DNA from: Xestospongia bergquistia
Taxonomy: Eukaryota; Porifera; Demospongiae; Haplosclerida; Petrosiidae
DNA: 64,000 bases
Direction: 5' to 3'
Assembly (NCBI GenBank): GCA_963965975.1
Contig: OZ014418.1
Span: 4,724,775-4,788,774 of the forward strand
In this document: positions 9,094 through 23,115 of the stretch, piece by piece
Layout of the letters: each line of letters begins with the position of its first letter
Position numbering within the stretch: position 1 is the stretch's first letter
Made by a program: the position numbers and the translations under genes
Notes under the pieces: model-generated
Seen by the model: only the letters and a program-made list of their open reading frames with translations
Databases searched by the model: none
Told to the model about the DNA's origin: nothing

Positions 9094-12000
9094 TAAAGAC
9101 TTTAGAAGGTTTAGACTATTGAGTAAAGTTTATAAAGTAAACTGCTCAGTGTAAAGGACTCTATGGGACTAAAGAAATAAACTGCTATTAACAGTTATAG
9201 TAAGTTTGTTTGCGTTAACGCTCTAAAGTCTTTAATTTAAAGACTTTAGAAGATTTAGAGTATTCAGTGAAGTTTATGAATTAAACAGCTCAGTCTAAAG
9301 GGCTCTATGAAACTAACTAAATAAACTATTATTAACAGTTTAGTAAGTTAGTTTGTGATAACACTCTAAAGTCTTTAATTTAAAGACTTTAGAAGATTTA
9401 GACTATTGAGTAAAGTTTATAATGTAAACTGCTCAGTCTAAAGGACTCTATGGGACTAAAGAAATAAACTGCTATTAACAGTTTAGTAAGTTGGTTTGCA
9501 TTAACCCTCTAAAGTCTTTAATTTAAAGACTTTAGAAGGTTTAGACTATTGAGTGAAGTTTGTAAAGTAAACTGATAGGTCTAAAGGACTCTATGGGACT
9601 AACTAAATTAACTGTTATTAACAGTTTAGTAAGTTGGTTTGCAATAACACTCTAAAGTCTTTAACTTAAAGACTTTAGAAGGTTTAAACTATTGTGTAAT
9701 GTTTATAAAGTAAACTGCTCATTTTAAAGGACTCTATTGGACTAAAGAAATAAACTGCTATTAACAGTTTAGTAAGTTGGTTTGCATTAACCTCTAAAGT
9801 CTTTAATTTAAAGACTTTAGAAGGTTTAGACTATTGAGTGAATTTTTTAAAAGTAAACTGATAGGTCTGAAGGACTCTATGGGACTAACTAAATTAACTG
9901 CTATTAACGGTTTAGTAAGTTCGTTTGCATTGACACTCTAAAGTCTTTAATTTAAAGACTTTAGAAGGTTTAAACTATTGAGTAAAGTTTTTAAAGTAAA
10001 CTGTTCAGTCTAAAGGACTCTATGGGACAACAGAAATAAACTGCTATTAACAGTTTAGTAAGTTGGTTTGCATTAACACTCTAAAGTCTTTAATTTAAAG
10101 ACTTTAGAATGTTTAGACTATTGGGTAAAGTTTATAAGGTAGACTGCTAAGTTTAAAGGACTCTATGGGACTAAGAAAATGAACTGCTATTAACAGTTCA
10201 GTTAGTAGCTTTGCGTTAACACTCTAAAGTCTTTAAATTAAAGACTTTAGAAGGTTTAGACTATTGAGTGAAGTTTATAAAGTAAACTGGTCAGTCTAAA
10301 GTACTCTATGAAACTAAATAAATAAAATGTTATTAACAGTTTAGTAAGTTCGTTTGCATTAACACTCTAAAGTTGTAAATTAAAGACTTTAGAAGGTTTA
10401 AACTATTGAGTAAAGTTTATAAAGTAAACTGTTCAGTCTAAAGGACTCTATGGGACTAAAAGAAATGAACTGTTATTAATAGTTCAGTAAGTTTGTTTGC
10501 ATTAACGGTCTAAAGTCTTTAATTTAAAGACTTTAGAAGGTTTAGAGTATTGAGTGAAGTTTGTAAAGTAAACAGCTCAGTCTAAAGGGGTCTATGAAAC
10601 TAACTAAATAAACTATTATTAACAGTTCAGTAAGTTGCTTTGCATTAACACTCTAAAGTCTTTAAATTAAAGACTTTAGAAGGTTGAGACTATTGAGCAA
10701 GGTTTATAAAGTAAACTGGTCAGTCTAAAGGACTCTATGAAACTAACTAAATAAACTGTTATTAACAGTTTAGTAAGTTCGTTTGCATTAACACTCTAAA
10801 GTCATTAATTTAAAGACTTTAGAAGGTTTAGAGTACTGAGTGAAGTTTATAAAGTAAACAGCTCAGTCTAAAGGGCTCTATGAAACTAACTAAATAAACT
10901 ATTATTAACAGTTCAGTAAGTTGGTTTGCATTAACACTCTAAAGTCTTTAAATTAATGACTTTAGAAGGTTTAGACTATTGAGCGAAGTTTATAAAGTAG
11001 ACTGGTCAGTCTAAAGGACTCTATGAAACTAACTAAATAAACTGTTATTAACAGTTTAGGAAGATCGTTTGCATTAACACTCTAAAGTCATTAATTTAAA
11101 GACATTAGAAGGTTTAGACTATTGAGTAAAGTTTATAAAGTAAACTGCTCAGTGTGAAGGACTCTATGGGACTAAAGAAATAAACTGCTATTAACAGTTA
11201 TAGTAAGTTTGCTTGCGTTAACGCTCTAAAGTCTTTAATTTAAAAACTTTAGAAGGTTTAGAGTATTGAGTGAAGTTTATAAAGTAAACAGCTCAGTCTA
11301 AAGGGCTCTATGAAACTAACTAAATAAACTATTATTAACAGTTTAGTAAGTTAGTTTGTGATAACACTCTAAAGTCTTTAATTTAAAGACTTTAGAAGGT
11401 TTAGACTATTGAGTAAAGTTTATAATGTAAACTGCTCAGTCTAAAGGACTCTATGGGACTAAAGAAATAAACTGCTATTAACAGTTTAGTAAGTTGGTTT
11501 GCATTAACACTGTAAAGTCTTTAATTTAAAGACTTTAGAAGGTTTAGACTATTGAGTGAAGTTTGTAAAGTAAACTGATAGGTCTAAAGAACTCTATGGG
11601 ACTAACTAAATTAACTGTTATTAACAATTTAGTAAGTTGGTTTGCCTTAACACTCTAAAGTCTTTAATTTAAAGACTTTAGAAGGTTTAAACTATTGAGT
11701 AATGTTTATAAAGTAAACTGCTCATTCTAAAGGACTCTATGGGACTAAAGAAATAAACTGCTATTAACAGTTTAGTAAGTTGGTTTGCATTAACCCTCTA
11801 AAGTCTTTAATTTAAAGACTTTAGAAGGTTTAGACTATTGCGTGAATTTTTTTAAAGTAAATTGATAGGTCTGAAGGACTCTATGGGACTAACTAAATTA
11901 ACTGCTATTAACAGTTTAGTAAGTGCATTTGCATTAACACTCTAAAGTCTTTAATTTAAAGACTTTAGAAAGTTTAGACTATTGGGTAAAGTTTATAAGG

Positions 12001-13245
12001 TAGACTGCTAAGTTTAAAGGACTCTATGGGACTAAGAAAATGAACTGCTATTAACAGTTCAGTTAGTTGCTTTGCATTAACACTCTAAAGTCTTTAAATT
12101 AAAGACTTTAGAAGTTTTATACTATTGAGCGAAGTTTATAAAGTAAACTGGTCAGTCTAAAGGACTCTATGAAACTAACTAAATAAAATGTTATTAACAG
12201 TTTAGTAAGTTCGTTTGCATTAACACTCTAAAGTCATTAATTTAAAGACTTTAGAAAGTTTAGACTATTGAGTAAAGTTTATAAAGTAAACTGCTCAGTG
12301 TAAAGGACTCTATGGGACTAAAGAAATAAACTGCTATTAACAGTTCAGTAAGTTTGTTTGCATTAACGCTCTAAAGTCTTTAATTTAAAGACTTTAGAAG
12401 GTTTAGAGTATTGAGTGAAGTTTATAAAGTAAACAGCTCAGTCTAAAGGTCTCTATGAAACTAACTAAATAAACTATTATTAACAGTTTAGTAAGTTAGT
12501 TTGTGATAACACTCTAAAGTCTTTAATTTAAAGACTTTAGAAGGTTTAGACTATTGAGTAAAGTTTATAATGTAAACTGATCAGTCTAAAGGACTCTATG
12601 GGACTAAAGAAATAAACTGCTATTAACAGTTTAGTAAGTTGGTTTGCATTAACCCTCTAAAGTCTTTAATTTAAAGACTTTAGAAGGTTTAGACTATTGA
12701 GCGAAGTTTGTAAAGTAAACTGATAGGTCTAAAGGACTCTATGGGACTAACTAAATTAACTGTTATTAACAGTTTAGTAAGTTGGTTTGCATTAACACTC
12801 TAAAGTCTTTAATTTAAAGACTTTAGAAGGTTTAAACTATTGAGTAAAGTTTATAAAGTAAACTGCTCAGTCTAAAGGACTCTATGGGACTAAAGAAATA
12901 AACTGCTATTAACAGTTTAGTAAGTTGGTTTGCATTAACCCTCTAAAGTCTTTAATTTAAAGACTTTAGAAGGTTTAGACTATTGAGTGAAGATTTTTAA
13001 AGTAAACTGATAGGTCTAAAGGACTCTATGGGACTAACTAAATTAACTGCTATTGACAGTTTAGTAAGTTCGTTTGCATTAACACTCTAAAGTCTTTAAT
13101 TTAAAGACTTTAGAAGGTTTAAACTATTGAGTAATGTTTATAAAGTAAACTGCTCAGTCTAAAGGACTCTTTTGGGACAAAAGAAATAAACTGCTATTAA
13201 CAGTTTAGTAAGTTGGTTTGCATTAACACTCTAAAGTCTTTAATT

Positions 13246-13387
13246 TAAAGACTTTAGAAGGTTAAGACTATTGAGTGATGTTTATAAAGTAAACTGGTCA
13301 GTCTAAAGGACTCTATGAAACTAGCAAAATAAACTGTTATTAACAGTTTAGTAAGTTCGTCTGCAATAACATCTAAAGTCTTTAATT
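13246..13387. repeat. Extra I-like monomer private to C2
   Basis: This 142-bp monomer sits between G (13102) and H (13388), where C1 and C3 have G directly followed by H. It matches the I monomer at 13531-13672. Both carry GAAACTAGCAAAATAA and the shortened TAACATCTAAAG, and both are 142 bp. It therefore looks like a recent local copy of 13531-13672, made by conversion or by a short duplication with later loss. Confidence 0.82.
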
Positions 13388-16300
13388 TAAAGACTTTAGA
13401 AGGTTTAGACTATTAGGTAAAGTTTATAAGGTAGACTGCTAAGTTTAAAGGACTCTATGGGACTAAAGAAATGAACTGCTATTAACAGTTCAGTAAGTTG
13501 GTTTGCATTAACACTCAAAAGTCTTTAAATTAAAGACTTTAGAAGGTTTAGACTATTGAGTGATGTTTATAAAGTAAACTGGTCAGTCTAAAGGACTCTA
13601 TGAAACTAGCAAAATAAACTGTTATTAACAGTTTAGTAAGTTCGTCTGCATTAACATCTAAAGTCTTTAATTTAAAGACTTTAGAAGGTTTAGGCTATTG
13701 AGTAAAGTTTATAAAGTAAACTGCTCAGTGTAAAGGACTCTATGGGACTAAAGAAATAAACTGCTATTAACAGTTATAGTAAGTTTGTTTGCATTAACGC
13801 TCTAAAGTCTTTAATTTAAAGACTTTAGAAGGTTTAGAGTATTGAGAGAAGTTTATAAAGTAAAAAGCTCAGTCTAAAGGGCTCTATGAAACTGACTAAA
13901 TAAACTATTATTAACAGTTTTGTAAGTTAGTTTGTTATAACACTCTAAAGTCTTTAATTTAAACACTTTAGAAGGTTTAGACTATTGAGTAAAGTTTATA
14001 AAGTAAACTGCTCAGTCTAAAGGACTCTATGGGACTAAAGAAATAAACTGCTATTAACAGTTTAGTAAGTTGGTTTGCATTAACCCTCTAAAGTCTTTAA
14101 TTTAAAGACTTTAGAAGGTTTAAACTATTGAGTGAAGTTTTTTAAAGTAAACTGATAGGTCTAAAGGACTCTATGGGACTAACTAAATTAACAGCTATTA
14201 ACAGTTTAGTAAGTTCGTTTGCATTAACACTCTAAAGTCTTTAATTTAAAGACTTTAGAAGGTTTAAACTATTGAGTAAAGTTTATAAAGTAAACTGCTC
14301 AGTCTAAAGGACTCTATGGGACTAAAGAAATAAACTGCTATTAACAGTTTAGTAAGTTGGTTTGCATTAACACTCTAAAGTCTTTAATTTAAAGACTTTA
14401 GAAGGTTTAAACTATTGGGTAAAGTTTATAAGGTAGACTGCTAAGTTTAAAGGACTCTATGGGACTAAAGAAAAAAACTGCTATTAACAGTTCAGTAAGT
14501 TTTTTTGCATTAACACTCTAAAGTCTTTAAATTAAAGACTTTAGAAGGTTTAGACTATTGAGCGAAGTTTATAAAGTAAACTGGTCAGTCTAAAGGACTC
14601 TATGAAACTAACAAAATAAAGTGTTATTAACAGTTTAGTAAGTTCGTCAGCATTAACACTCTAAAGTCTTTAATTTAAAGACTTTAGAAGGTTTAGACTA
14701 TTGAGTAAAGTTTATAAAGAAAACTGCTCAGTCTAAAGGACTCTATGGGACTAAAGAGATAAACTGCTATTAACAGTTTAGTAAGTTTGTTTGCATTAAC
14801 GCTCTAAAGTCTTTAATTTAAAGACTTTAGAAGGTTTAGAGTGTTGAATGAAGTTTATAAAGTAAACAGCTCAGTCTAAAGGGCTCTATGAAACTAACTA
14901 TATAAACTGTTGTTAACAGTTTAGTAAGTTGGTTTGCATTAACACTCAAAAGTCTTTAAATTAAAGACTTTAAAAGGTTTAGACTATTGAGTGAAGTTTG
15001 TAAAGTAAACTTAAAGGTCGAAAGGACTCTATGGGACTAACTAAATAAACTATTATTAACAGTTTAGTAAGTTAGTTTGTGATAAGACTCTAAAGTCTTT
15101 AATTTAAAGACTTTAGAAGGTTTAAACTATTGAGTAAAGTTTATAAAGTAAACTGCTCAGTCTAAAGGACTCTATGGGACTGAAAAAATAAACTGCTATT
15201 AACATTTTAGTAAGTTGGTTTGCATTAACACTCTAAAGTCTTTAATTTAAAGACTTTAGAAGGTTTAGACTATTGAGTGAAGTTTTTTAAAGTAACTGAT
15301 AGGTCTAAAGGACTCTATGGGACTAACTAAATTAACTGCTATTAACAGTTTAGTAAGTTCCTTTGCATTAACACTCTAAAGTCTTTAATTTAAAGACTTT
15401 AGAAGTTTTAAACTATTGAGTAAAGTTTATAAAGTAAACTGCTCAGTCTAAAGGACTCTATGGGACTAAAGAAATAAACTGCTATTAACAGTTTAGTAAG
15501 TTGGTTTGCATTAACACTCTAAAGTCTTTAAATTAAAGACTTTAAAAGGTTTAGACTATTGAGTGAAGTTTGTAAAGTAAACCGATAGGTCTAAAGGGCT
15601 CTATGAAACTAACTAAATAAACTATTATTAACAGTTTAGTAAGTTAGTTTGTAATAACACTCTAAAGTCTTTAATTTAAAGACTGTAGAAGGTATAAACT
15701 ATTGAGTAAAGTTTATAAAGTAAACTGCTCAGTCTAAAGGTCTCTATGGGACTAAAGAAATAAACTGCTATTAACTGTTTAGTAAGTTGGTTTGCATTAA
15801 CCCTCTAAAGTCTTTAATTTAAAGACTTTAGAAGGTTTAGACTATTGAGTGAAGTTTTTTAAAGTAAACTGATAGGTCTAAAGGACTCTATGGGACTGAC
15901 TAAATTAACTGCTATTAACAGTTTAGTAAATTCGTTTGCATTAACAGTCTAAAGTCCTTAATTTAAAGACTTTTAGAAGGTTTAAACTATTGAGTAAAGT
16001 TTATAAAGTAAACTGGTCAGTCTAAAGGACTCTATGGGACTAAAGAAATAAACTGCTAGTAACAGTTTAGTAAGTTGGTTTGCATTAACACTGTAAAGTC
16101 TTTAAATTAAAGACTTTAGAAGGTTTAGACCATTGGGAAAAGTTTATAAGGTAGACTGCTATGTTTAAAGGACTCTATGTGACTAAAGAAATGAACTGCT
16201 ATTAACAGTTCAGTAAGTTTGTTTGCATTAACGCTCTAAAGTCTTTAATTTAAAGTCTTTAGAAGGTTTAGAGTATTGAGTGAAGTTTATAAAGGGAACA

Positions 16301-16536
16301 GCTCAGTCTAAAGAGCTCTATGAAACTAACTAAATAAACTATTATTAACAATTCAGTAAGATGGTTTGCATTAACACTATAAAGTCTTTAAATTAAAGAC
16401 TTTAGAAGGTTTAGACTATTGAGCGAAGTTTATAAAGTAAACTGGTCAGTCTAAAGGACTCTATGAAACTAACTAAATAAACTGTTATTAAGAGTTTAGT
16501 AAGTTCGTTTGCATTAAAACTCTAAAGCCATTAATT

Positions 16537-16679
16537 TAAAGACTTTAGAAGGTTTAGACTATTGAGTAAAGTTTATAAAGTAAACAGCTCAGTCTAAAGG
16601 GCTCTATGAAACTAACTAAATAAACTATTATTAACAGTTTAGTAAGGTAGTTTGAGCTAACACACTAAAGTCTTTAATT
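16537..16679. repeat. A/B hybrid monomer
   Basis: It begins like A (AGACTATTGAGTAAAG) and switches within the shared GTTTATAAAGTAAAC block to B sequence (AGCTCAGTCTAAAGGGCTC and onward, ending GGTAGTTTGAGCTAACAC). C1 has full A and B monomers here (6731, 6874), and the odd GAGCTAAC tail is shared with C1's B. The simplest reading is an unequal crossover that removed exactly one monomer length. Confidence 0.85.
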
Positions 16680-19255
16680 TAAAGACTTTAGAAGGTTTAG
16701 ACTATTGAGTAAAGTTTATAATGTAAACTGCTCAGTCTAAAGGACTCTATGGGACTAAAGAAATAAACTGCTATTAACAGTTTAGTAAGTTGGTTTGCAT
16801 TAACCCTCTAAAGTCTTTATTTTAAAGACTTTAGAAGGTTTAGACTATTGAGTGAAGTTTGTAAAGTAAACTGATAGGTCTAAAGGACTCTATAGGACTA
16901 ACTAAATAAACTGTTATTAACAGTTTAGTAAGTTGGTTTGCATTAACACTCTAAAGTCTTTAATTTAAAGACTTTAGAAGGTTTAAACTATTGAGTAAAG
17001 TTTTTAAAGTAAACTGCTCAGTCTAAAGGACTCTATGGGACTAAAGAAATAAACTGCTATTAACAGTTTAGTAAGTTGGTTTGCATTAACCCTCTAAAGT
17101 CTTTAATTTAAAGACTTTAGAAGGTTTAGACTATTGAGTGAAGTTTTTTAAAGTAAACTGATTGGTCTAAAGGATTCTATGGGACTAACTAAATTAACTG
17201 CTATTAACAGTTTAGTAAGTTGGTTTGCATTAACACTCTAAAGTCTTTAATTTAAAGACTTTAGAAGGTTTAGGCTATTGGGTAAAGTTTATAAGGTAGA
17301 CTGCTAAGTTTAAAGGACTTTATGGGACTAAAGAAATGAACTGCTATTAACAGTTCAGTAAGTTTGTTTGCATTAACACTCTAAAGTCTTTAAATTAAAG
17401 ACTTTAGAAGGTTTAGACTATTGAGTGAAGTTTATAAAGTAAACTGGTCAGTCTAAAGGACTCTATGAAACTAACAAAATAAACTGTTACTAACAGTATT
17501 GTAAGTTCGTCTGCATTGACACTCTAAAGTCTTTAATTTAAAGACTTTAGAAGGTTTAGTCTATTGAGTAAAGTTTATAAAGTAAACTGCTCAGTGTAAA
17601 GGACTCTATGGGACTAAAGAAATAAACTGCTATTAACAGTTTAGTAAGTTTGTTTGCATTAACGCTCTAAAGTCTTTAATTTAAAGACTTTAGAAGGTTT
17701 AGAGTATTGAGTGAAGTTTATAAAGTAAACAGCTCAGTCTAAAGGGCTCTATGAAACTGACTAAATAAACTACTATTAACAGTTTTGTAAGTTAGTTTGT
17801 GATAACACTCTAAAGTCTTTAATTTAAAGACTTTAGAAGGTTTAGACTATTGAGTAAAGTTTATAAAGTAAACTGCTCAGTCTAAAGGACTCTATGGGAC
17901 TAAAGAAATAAACTGCTATTAACAGTTTAGTAAGTTGGTTTGCATTAACACTCTAAAGTCTTTAATTTAAAGACGTTAGAAGGTTTAGACTATTGAGTGA
18001 AGTTTTTTAAAGTAAACCGATAGGTCCAAAGGACTCTATGGGACTAACTAAATTAACTGCTATTAACAGTTTAGTAAGTTCGTTTGCATTAACACTCTAA
18101 AGTCTTTAATTTTAAGACTTTAGAAGGTTTAGACTATTGGGTAAAGTTTATAAGGTAGACTGCTAAGTTAAAAGGACTCTATGGGACTAAAGAAATAAAC
18201 TGCTATTAACAGTTCAGTAAGTTTTTTTGCATTATCACTGTAAAGTCTTTAAATTAAAGACTTTAGAAGGTTTAGACTATTGAGCGAATTTTATAAAGTA
18301 AACTGGTCAGTCTAAAGGACTCTATGAAACTAAGAAAATAAACTGTTATTAACAGTTTAGTAAGTTCGTCTGCATTAACACTCTAAAGTCTTTAATTTAA
18401 AGACTTTAGAAGGTTTAGACTATTGAGTAAAGTTTATAAGGAAAACTGCTCAGTCTAAAGGACTCTATGGGACTAAAGAAATAAACTGGTATTAACAGTT
18501 TAGTAAGTTTGTTTGCATTAACGCTCTAAAGTCTTTAATTTAAAGACATTAGAAGGTTTAGAGTATTGAGTGAAGTTTATAAAGTAAACAGCTCAGTCTA
18601 AAGTGCTCTATGAAACTAACTATATAAACTGCTGTTAACAGTTTAGTAAGTTGGTTTGCATTAACACTCAAAAGTCTTTAAATTAAAGACTTTAAAAGGT
18701 TTAGACTATTGAGTGAAGTTTGTAAAGTAAACTGATAGGTCTAAAGGACTCTATGGGACAAACTAAATAAACTATTATTAACAGTTTAGTAAGTTAGTTT
18801 GTGATAACACTTTAAAGTCTTTAATTTAAAGACTTTAGAAGGTTTAAAGTATTGAGTAAAGTTTATAAAGTAAACTGCTCAGTCTAAGGGACTCTATGGG
18901 ACTAAAAAAATAAACTGCTATTAACATTTTAGTAAGTTCGTTTGCATTAACACTCTAAAGTCTTAATTTAAAGACTTTAGAAGGTTTAGACTATTGAGTG
19001 AAGTTTTTTAAAGTAAACTGATAGGTCTAAAGGACTCTATGGGACTAACTAAATTAACTGCTATTAACAGTTTAGTAAGTTCGTTTGCATTAACACTCTA
19101 AAGTCTTTAATTTAAAGACTTTAGAAGGTTTAAACTATTGAGTAAAGTTTATAAAGTAAACTGCTCAGTCTAAAGGACTCTATGGGACTAAAGAAATAAA
19201 CTGCTATTAACAGTTTAGTAAGTTGGTTTGCATTAACACTCTAAAGTCTTTAATT

Positions 19256-20112
19256 TAAAGACTTTAGAAGGTTTAGACTATTGGGTAAAGTTTATAAGGT
19301 AGACTGCTAAGTTTAAAGGACTCAATGGGACTAAAGAATTAAACTGCTATTAACAGTTCAGTAAGTTTTTTTGCATTAACACTCTAAAGTCTTTAAATTA
19401 AAGACTTTAGAAGGTTTAGACTATTGAGCGAAGTTTATAAAGTAAACTGGTCAGTCTAAAGGACTCTATGAAACTAACAAAATAAACTGTTATTAACAGT
19501 TTAGTAATTTTGTTTTCATTAACACTCTAAAGTCTTTAATTTAAAGACTTTAGAAGGTTTAGAGTATTGAGTAAAGTTTATAAAGTAAACAGCTCAGTCT
19601 AAAGGGCTCTATGAAACTAATATATAAACTGCTGTTAACAGTTTAGTAAGTTGGTTTGCATTAACACTTAAAAGTCTTTAAATTAATGACTTTAAAAGGT
19701 TTAGACTATTGACTGAAGTTTGTAAAGTAAACTGATAGGTCTAAAGGACTCTATGGGACTAACTAAATAAACTATTATTAACAGTTTAGTAAGTTAGTTT
19801 GTGATAACACTCTAAAGTCTATAATTTAAAGACTCTAGAAGGTCTAGACTATTGAGTAAAGTTTATAATGTAAACTGCTCAGTCTAAAGGACTCTATGCG
19901 ACTAAAGAAATAAACTGCTATTAACAGTTTAGTAAGTTGGTTTGCATTAACCCTCTAAAGTCTTTAATTTAAAGACTTTAGAAGGTTTAGACTATTGAGT
20001 GAAGTTTGTAAAGTAAACTGATAGGTCTAAAGGACTCTATTGGACTAACTAAATTAACTGTTATTAACAGTTTAGTAAGTTGGTTTGCATTAACACTCTA
20101 AAGTCTTTAATT
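19256..20112. repeat. Six-monomer tandem duplication, left copy (857 bp)
   Basis: The order is H-I-B-D-C-D with starts 19256, 19399, 19542, 19684, 19827 and 19970. It carries private variants repeated in the right copy: CTCAATGGGAC, AGAATTAAAC, GAAACTAATATATAAAC, ACACTTAAAAG, TTAATGAC, CTATAATTTAAAGACTC, GGTCTAGAC and ATGCGAC. By eye it differs from the right copy at only about four positions. Confidence 0.9.
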
Positions 20113-20969
20113 TAAAGACTTTAGAAGGTTTAGACTATTGGGTAAAGTTTATAAGGTAGACTGCTAAGTTTAAAGGACTCAATGGGACTAAAGAATTAAA
20201 CTGCTATTAACAGTTCAGTAAGTTTTTTTGCATTAACACTCTAAAGTCTTTAAATTAAAGACTTTAGAAGGTTTAGACTATTGAGCGAAGTTTCTAAAGT
20301 AAACTGGTCAGTCTAAAGGACTCTATGAAACTAACAAAATAAACTGTTATTAACAGTTTAGTAATTTTGTTTGCATTAACACTCTAAAGTCTTTAATTTA
20401 AAGACTTTAGAAGGTTTAGAGTATTGAGTAAAGTTTATAAAGTAAACAGCTCAGTGTAAAGGGCTCTATGAAACTAATATATAAACTGCTGTTAACAGTT
20501 TAGTAAGTTGGTTTGCATTAACACTTAAAAGTCTTTAAATTAATGACTTTAAAAGGTTTAGACTATTGACTGAAGTTTGTAAAGTAAACTGATAGGTCTA
20601 AAGGACTCTATGGGACTAACTAAATAAACTATTATTAACAGTTTAGTAAGTTAGTTTGTGATAACACTCTAAAGTCTATAATTTAAAGACTCTAGAAGGT
20701 CTAGACTATTGAGTAAAGTTTATAATGTAAACTGCTCAGTCTAAAGGACTCTATGCGACTAAAGAAATAAACTGCTATTAACAGTTTAGTAAGTTGGTTT
20801 GCATTAACCCTCTAAAGTCTTTAATTTAAAGACTTTAGAAGGTTTAGACAATTGAGTGAAGTTTGTAAAGTAAACTGATAGGTCTAAAGGACTCTATTGG
20901 ACTAACTAAATTAACTGTTATTAACAGTTTAGTAAGTTGGTTTGCATTAACACTCTAAAGTCTTTAATT
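20113..20969. repeat. Six-monomer tandem duplication, right copy (857 bp)
   Basis: It directly abuts the left copy and matches it base for base at an offset of 857. The differences seen are TTTCTAAAG for TTTATAAAG, TTTGCATT for TTTTCATT, CAGTGTAAAG for CAGTCTAAAG, and ACAATTG for ACTATTG. Near-identity this high is rare between non-adjacent monomers, so the event is recent relative to the rest of the array. Confidence 0.9.
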
Positions 20970-22972
20970 TAAAGACTTTAGAAGGTTTAAACTATTGAGT
21001 AAAGTTTATAAAGTAAACTGCTCAGTCTAAAGGACTCTATGGGACTAAAGAAATAAACTGCTATTAACAGTTTAGTAAGTTGGCTTGCATTAACCCTCTA
21101 AAGTCTTTAATTTAAAGACTTTAGAAGGTTTAGAATATTGAGTGAAGTTTTTTAAAGTAAACTGATAGGTCTAAAGGACTCTATGGGACTAACTAAATTA
21201 ACTGCTATTAACAGTTTAGTAAGTTCGTTTGCATTAACACACTAAAGTCTTTAATTTAAAGACTTTAGAAGGTTTAAACTATTGAGTAAAGTTTATAAAG
21301 TAAACTGCTCAGTCTAAAGGACTCTATGGGACAAAAGAAATAAACTGCTATTAACAGTTTAGTAAGTTGGTTTGCATTAACACTCTAAAGTCTTTAATTT
21401 AAAGACTTTAGAAGGTTTAGACTATTGGGTAAAGTTTATAAGGTAGACTGCTATGTTTAAAGGACTCTATGGGACTAAAGAAATGAACTGCTATTAACAG
21501 TTCAGTAAGTTTGTTTGCATTAACACTCTAAAGTCTTTAAATTAAAGACTTTAGAAGGTTTAGACTATTGAGTGAAGTTTATAAAGTAAACTGGTCAGTC
21601 TAAAGGACTCTATGAAACTAACAAAATAAACTGTTATTAACAGTATAGTAAGTTCGTCTGCATTAACACTCTAAAGTCTTTAATTTAAAGACTTTAGAAG
21701 GTTTAGTCTATTGAGTAAAGTTTATAAAGTAAACTGGTCAGTGTAAAGGACTCTATGGGACTAAAGAAATAAACTGCTATTAACAGTTTAGTAAGTTTGT
21801 TTGCATTAACGCTCTAAAGTCTTTAATTTAAAGACTTTAGAAGGTTTAGAGTATTGAGTGAAGTTTATAAAGAAAACAGCTCAGTCTAAAGGGCTCTATG
21901 AAACTGACTAAATAAACTATTATTAACAGTTTTTTAAGTTAGTTTGTGATAACACTCTAAGGTCTTTAATTTAAAGACTTTAGAAGGTTTAGACTATTGA
22001 GTAAAGTTTATAAAGTAAACTGCTCAGTCTAAAGGACTCTATGGGACTAAAGAAATAAACTGCTATTAACAGTTTAGTAAGTTGGTTTGCATTAACACAA
22101 TAAAGTCTTTAATTGAATGATTTTAGAAGGTTTAGACTGTTGGGTAAAGTTTATAAGGTAGACTGCTAAGTTTAAAGGACTCTATGGGACTAAAGAAATA
22201 AACTGCTATTAACAGTTCAGTAAGTTTTTTTGCATTAACACTCTAAAGTCTTTAAATTAAAGACTTTAGAAGGTTTAGACTATTGAGTGAAGTTTATAAT
22301 GTAAACTGCTCAGTGTAAAGGACTCTATGGGACTAAAGAAATAAACTGCTATTAACAGTTTAGTAAGTTGGTTTTCATTAACCCTCTAAATTCTTTAATT
22401 TAAAGACTTTGAAGGTTTAGACTATTGAGTGAAGTTTGTAAAGTAAACTGATAGGTCTAAAGGACTCTATGGGACTAACTAAATTAACTGTTATTAACAG
22501 TTTAGTAAGTGGGTTTGCATTAACACTCTAAAGTCTTTAATTTAAAGACTTTAGAAGGTTTAAACTATTGAGTAAAGTTTATAAAGTAAACTGCTCAGTC
22601 TAAAGGACTCTATGGGACTAAAGAAATAAACTGCTATTAACAGTTTAGTAAGTTGGTTTGCATTAACCCTTTAAAGTCTTTAATTTAAAGACTTTAGAAG
22701 GTTTAGACTATTGAGTGAAGTTTTTTAAAGTAAACTGATAGGTCTAAAGGACTCTATGGGACTAACTAAATTAACTGCTATTAACAGTTTAGTAAGTTCG
22801 TTTGCATTAACACTCTAAAGTCTTTAATTTAAAGACTTTAGACGGTTTAAACTATTGAGTAAAGTTTATAAAGTAAACTGCTCAGTCTAAAGGACTCTAT
22901 GGGACAAAAGAAATAAACTGCTATTAACAGTTTAGTAAGTTGGTTTGCATTAACACTCTAAAGTCTTTAATT

Positions 22973-23115
22973 TAAAGACTTTAGAAGGTTTAAACTATTG
23001 AGTAAAGTTTATAAAGTAAACTGCTCAGTCGAAAGGACTCTATGGGACTAACTAAATTAACTGTTATTAACAGTTTAGTAAGTTGGTTTGTGATAACACT
23101 CTAAAGTCTTTAAAT
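22973..23115. repeat. G/D hybrid monomer
   Basis: The first half is G-like (AAACTATTGAGTAAAG, CTGCTCAG). From about CGAAAGGACTC onward it is D-like (ACTAACTAAATTAACTGTTATT), and the tail GTTTGTGATAACAC is B-like. It suggests at least two switches of template within one monomer. Confidence 0.7.

Larger units (their letters stand above)
9094..18111. repeat. Superrepeat copy C2
   Basis: This is the second copy of the C1 unit. Confirmed counterparts, C1 then C2, include 145/9238 (B with the AAGATTTAG start), 860/10239, 1002/10381, 2578/11957, 2864/12243, 3868/13388, 5871/15677, 6302/16108, 7590/17253 and 7876/17539. It holds two F-G pairs missing from C1 (9809-10095 and 15248-15533). It has one extra I-like monomer (13246-13387) and an A/B hybrid (16537-16679) where C1 has separate A and B monomers. 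From 18112 the order continues as H-I-A-B-D, resembling earlier HORs rather than the end of C1, so the right boundary is approximate. Confidence 0.83.

Noticed and set aside
19256-20969. Assembly artefact as the explanation for the near-identical duplications
   Set aside because: It cannot be excluded without reads. However, the copies differ at several positions and abut in perfect register, as expected of real unequal exchange, so I kept them as biological features.
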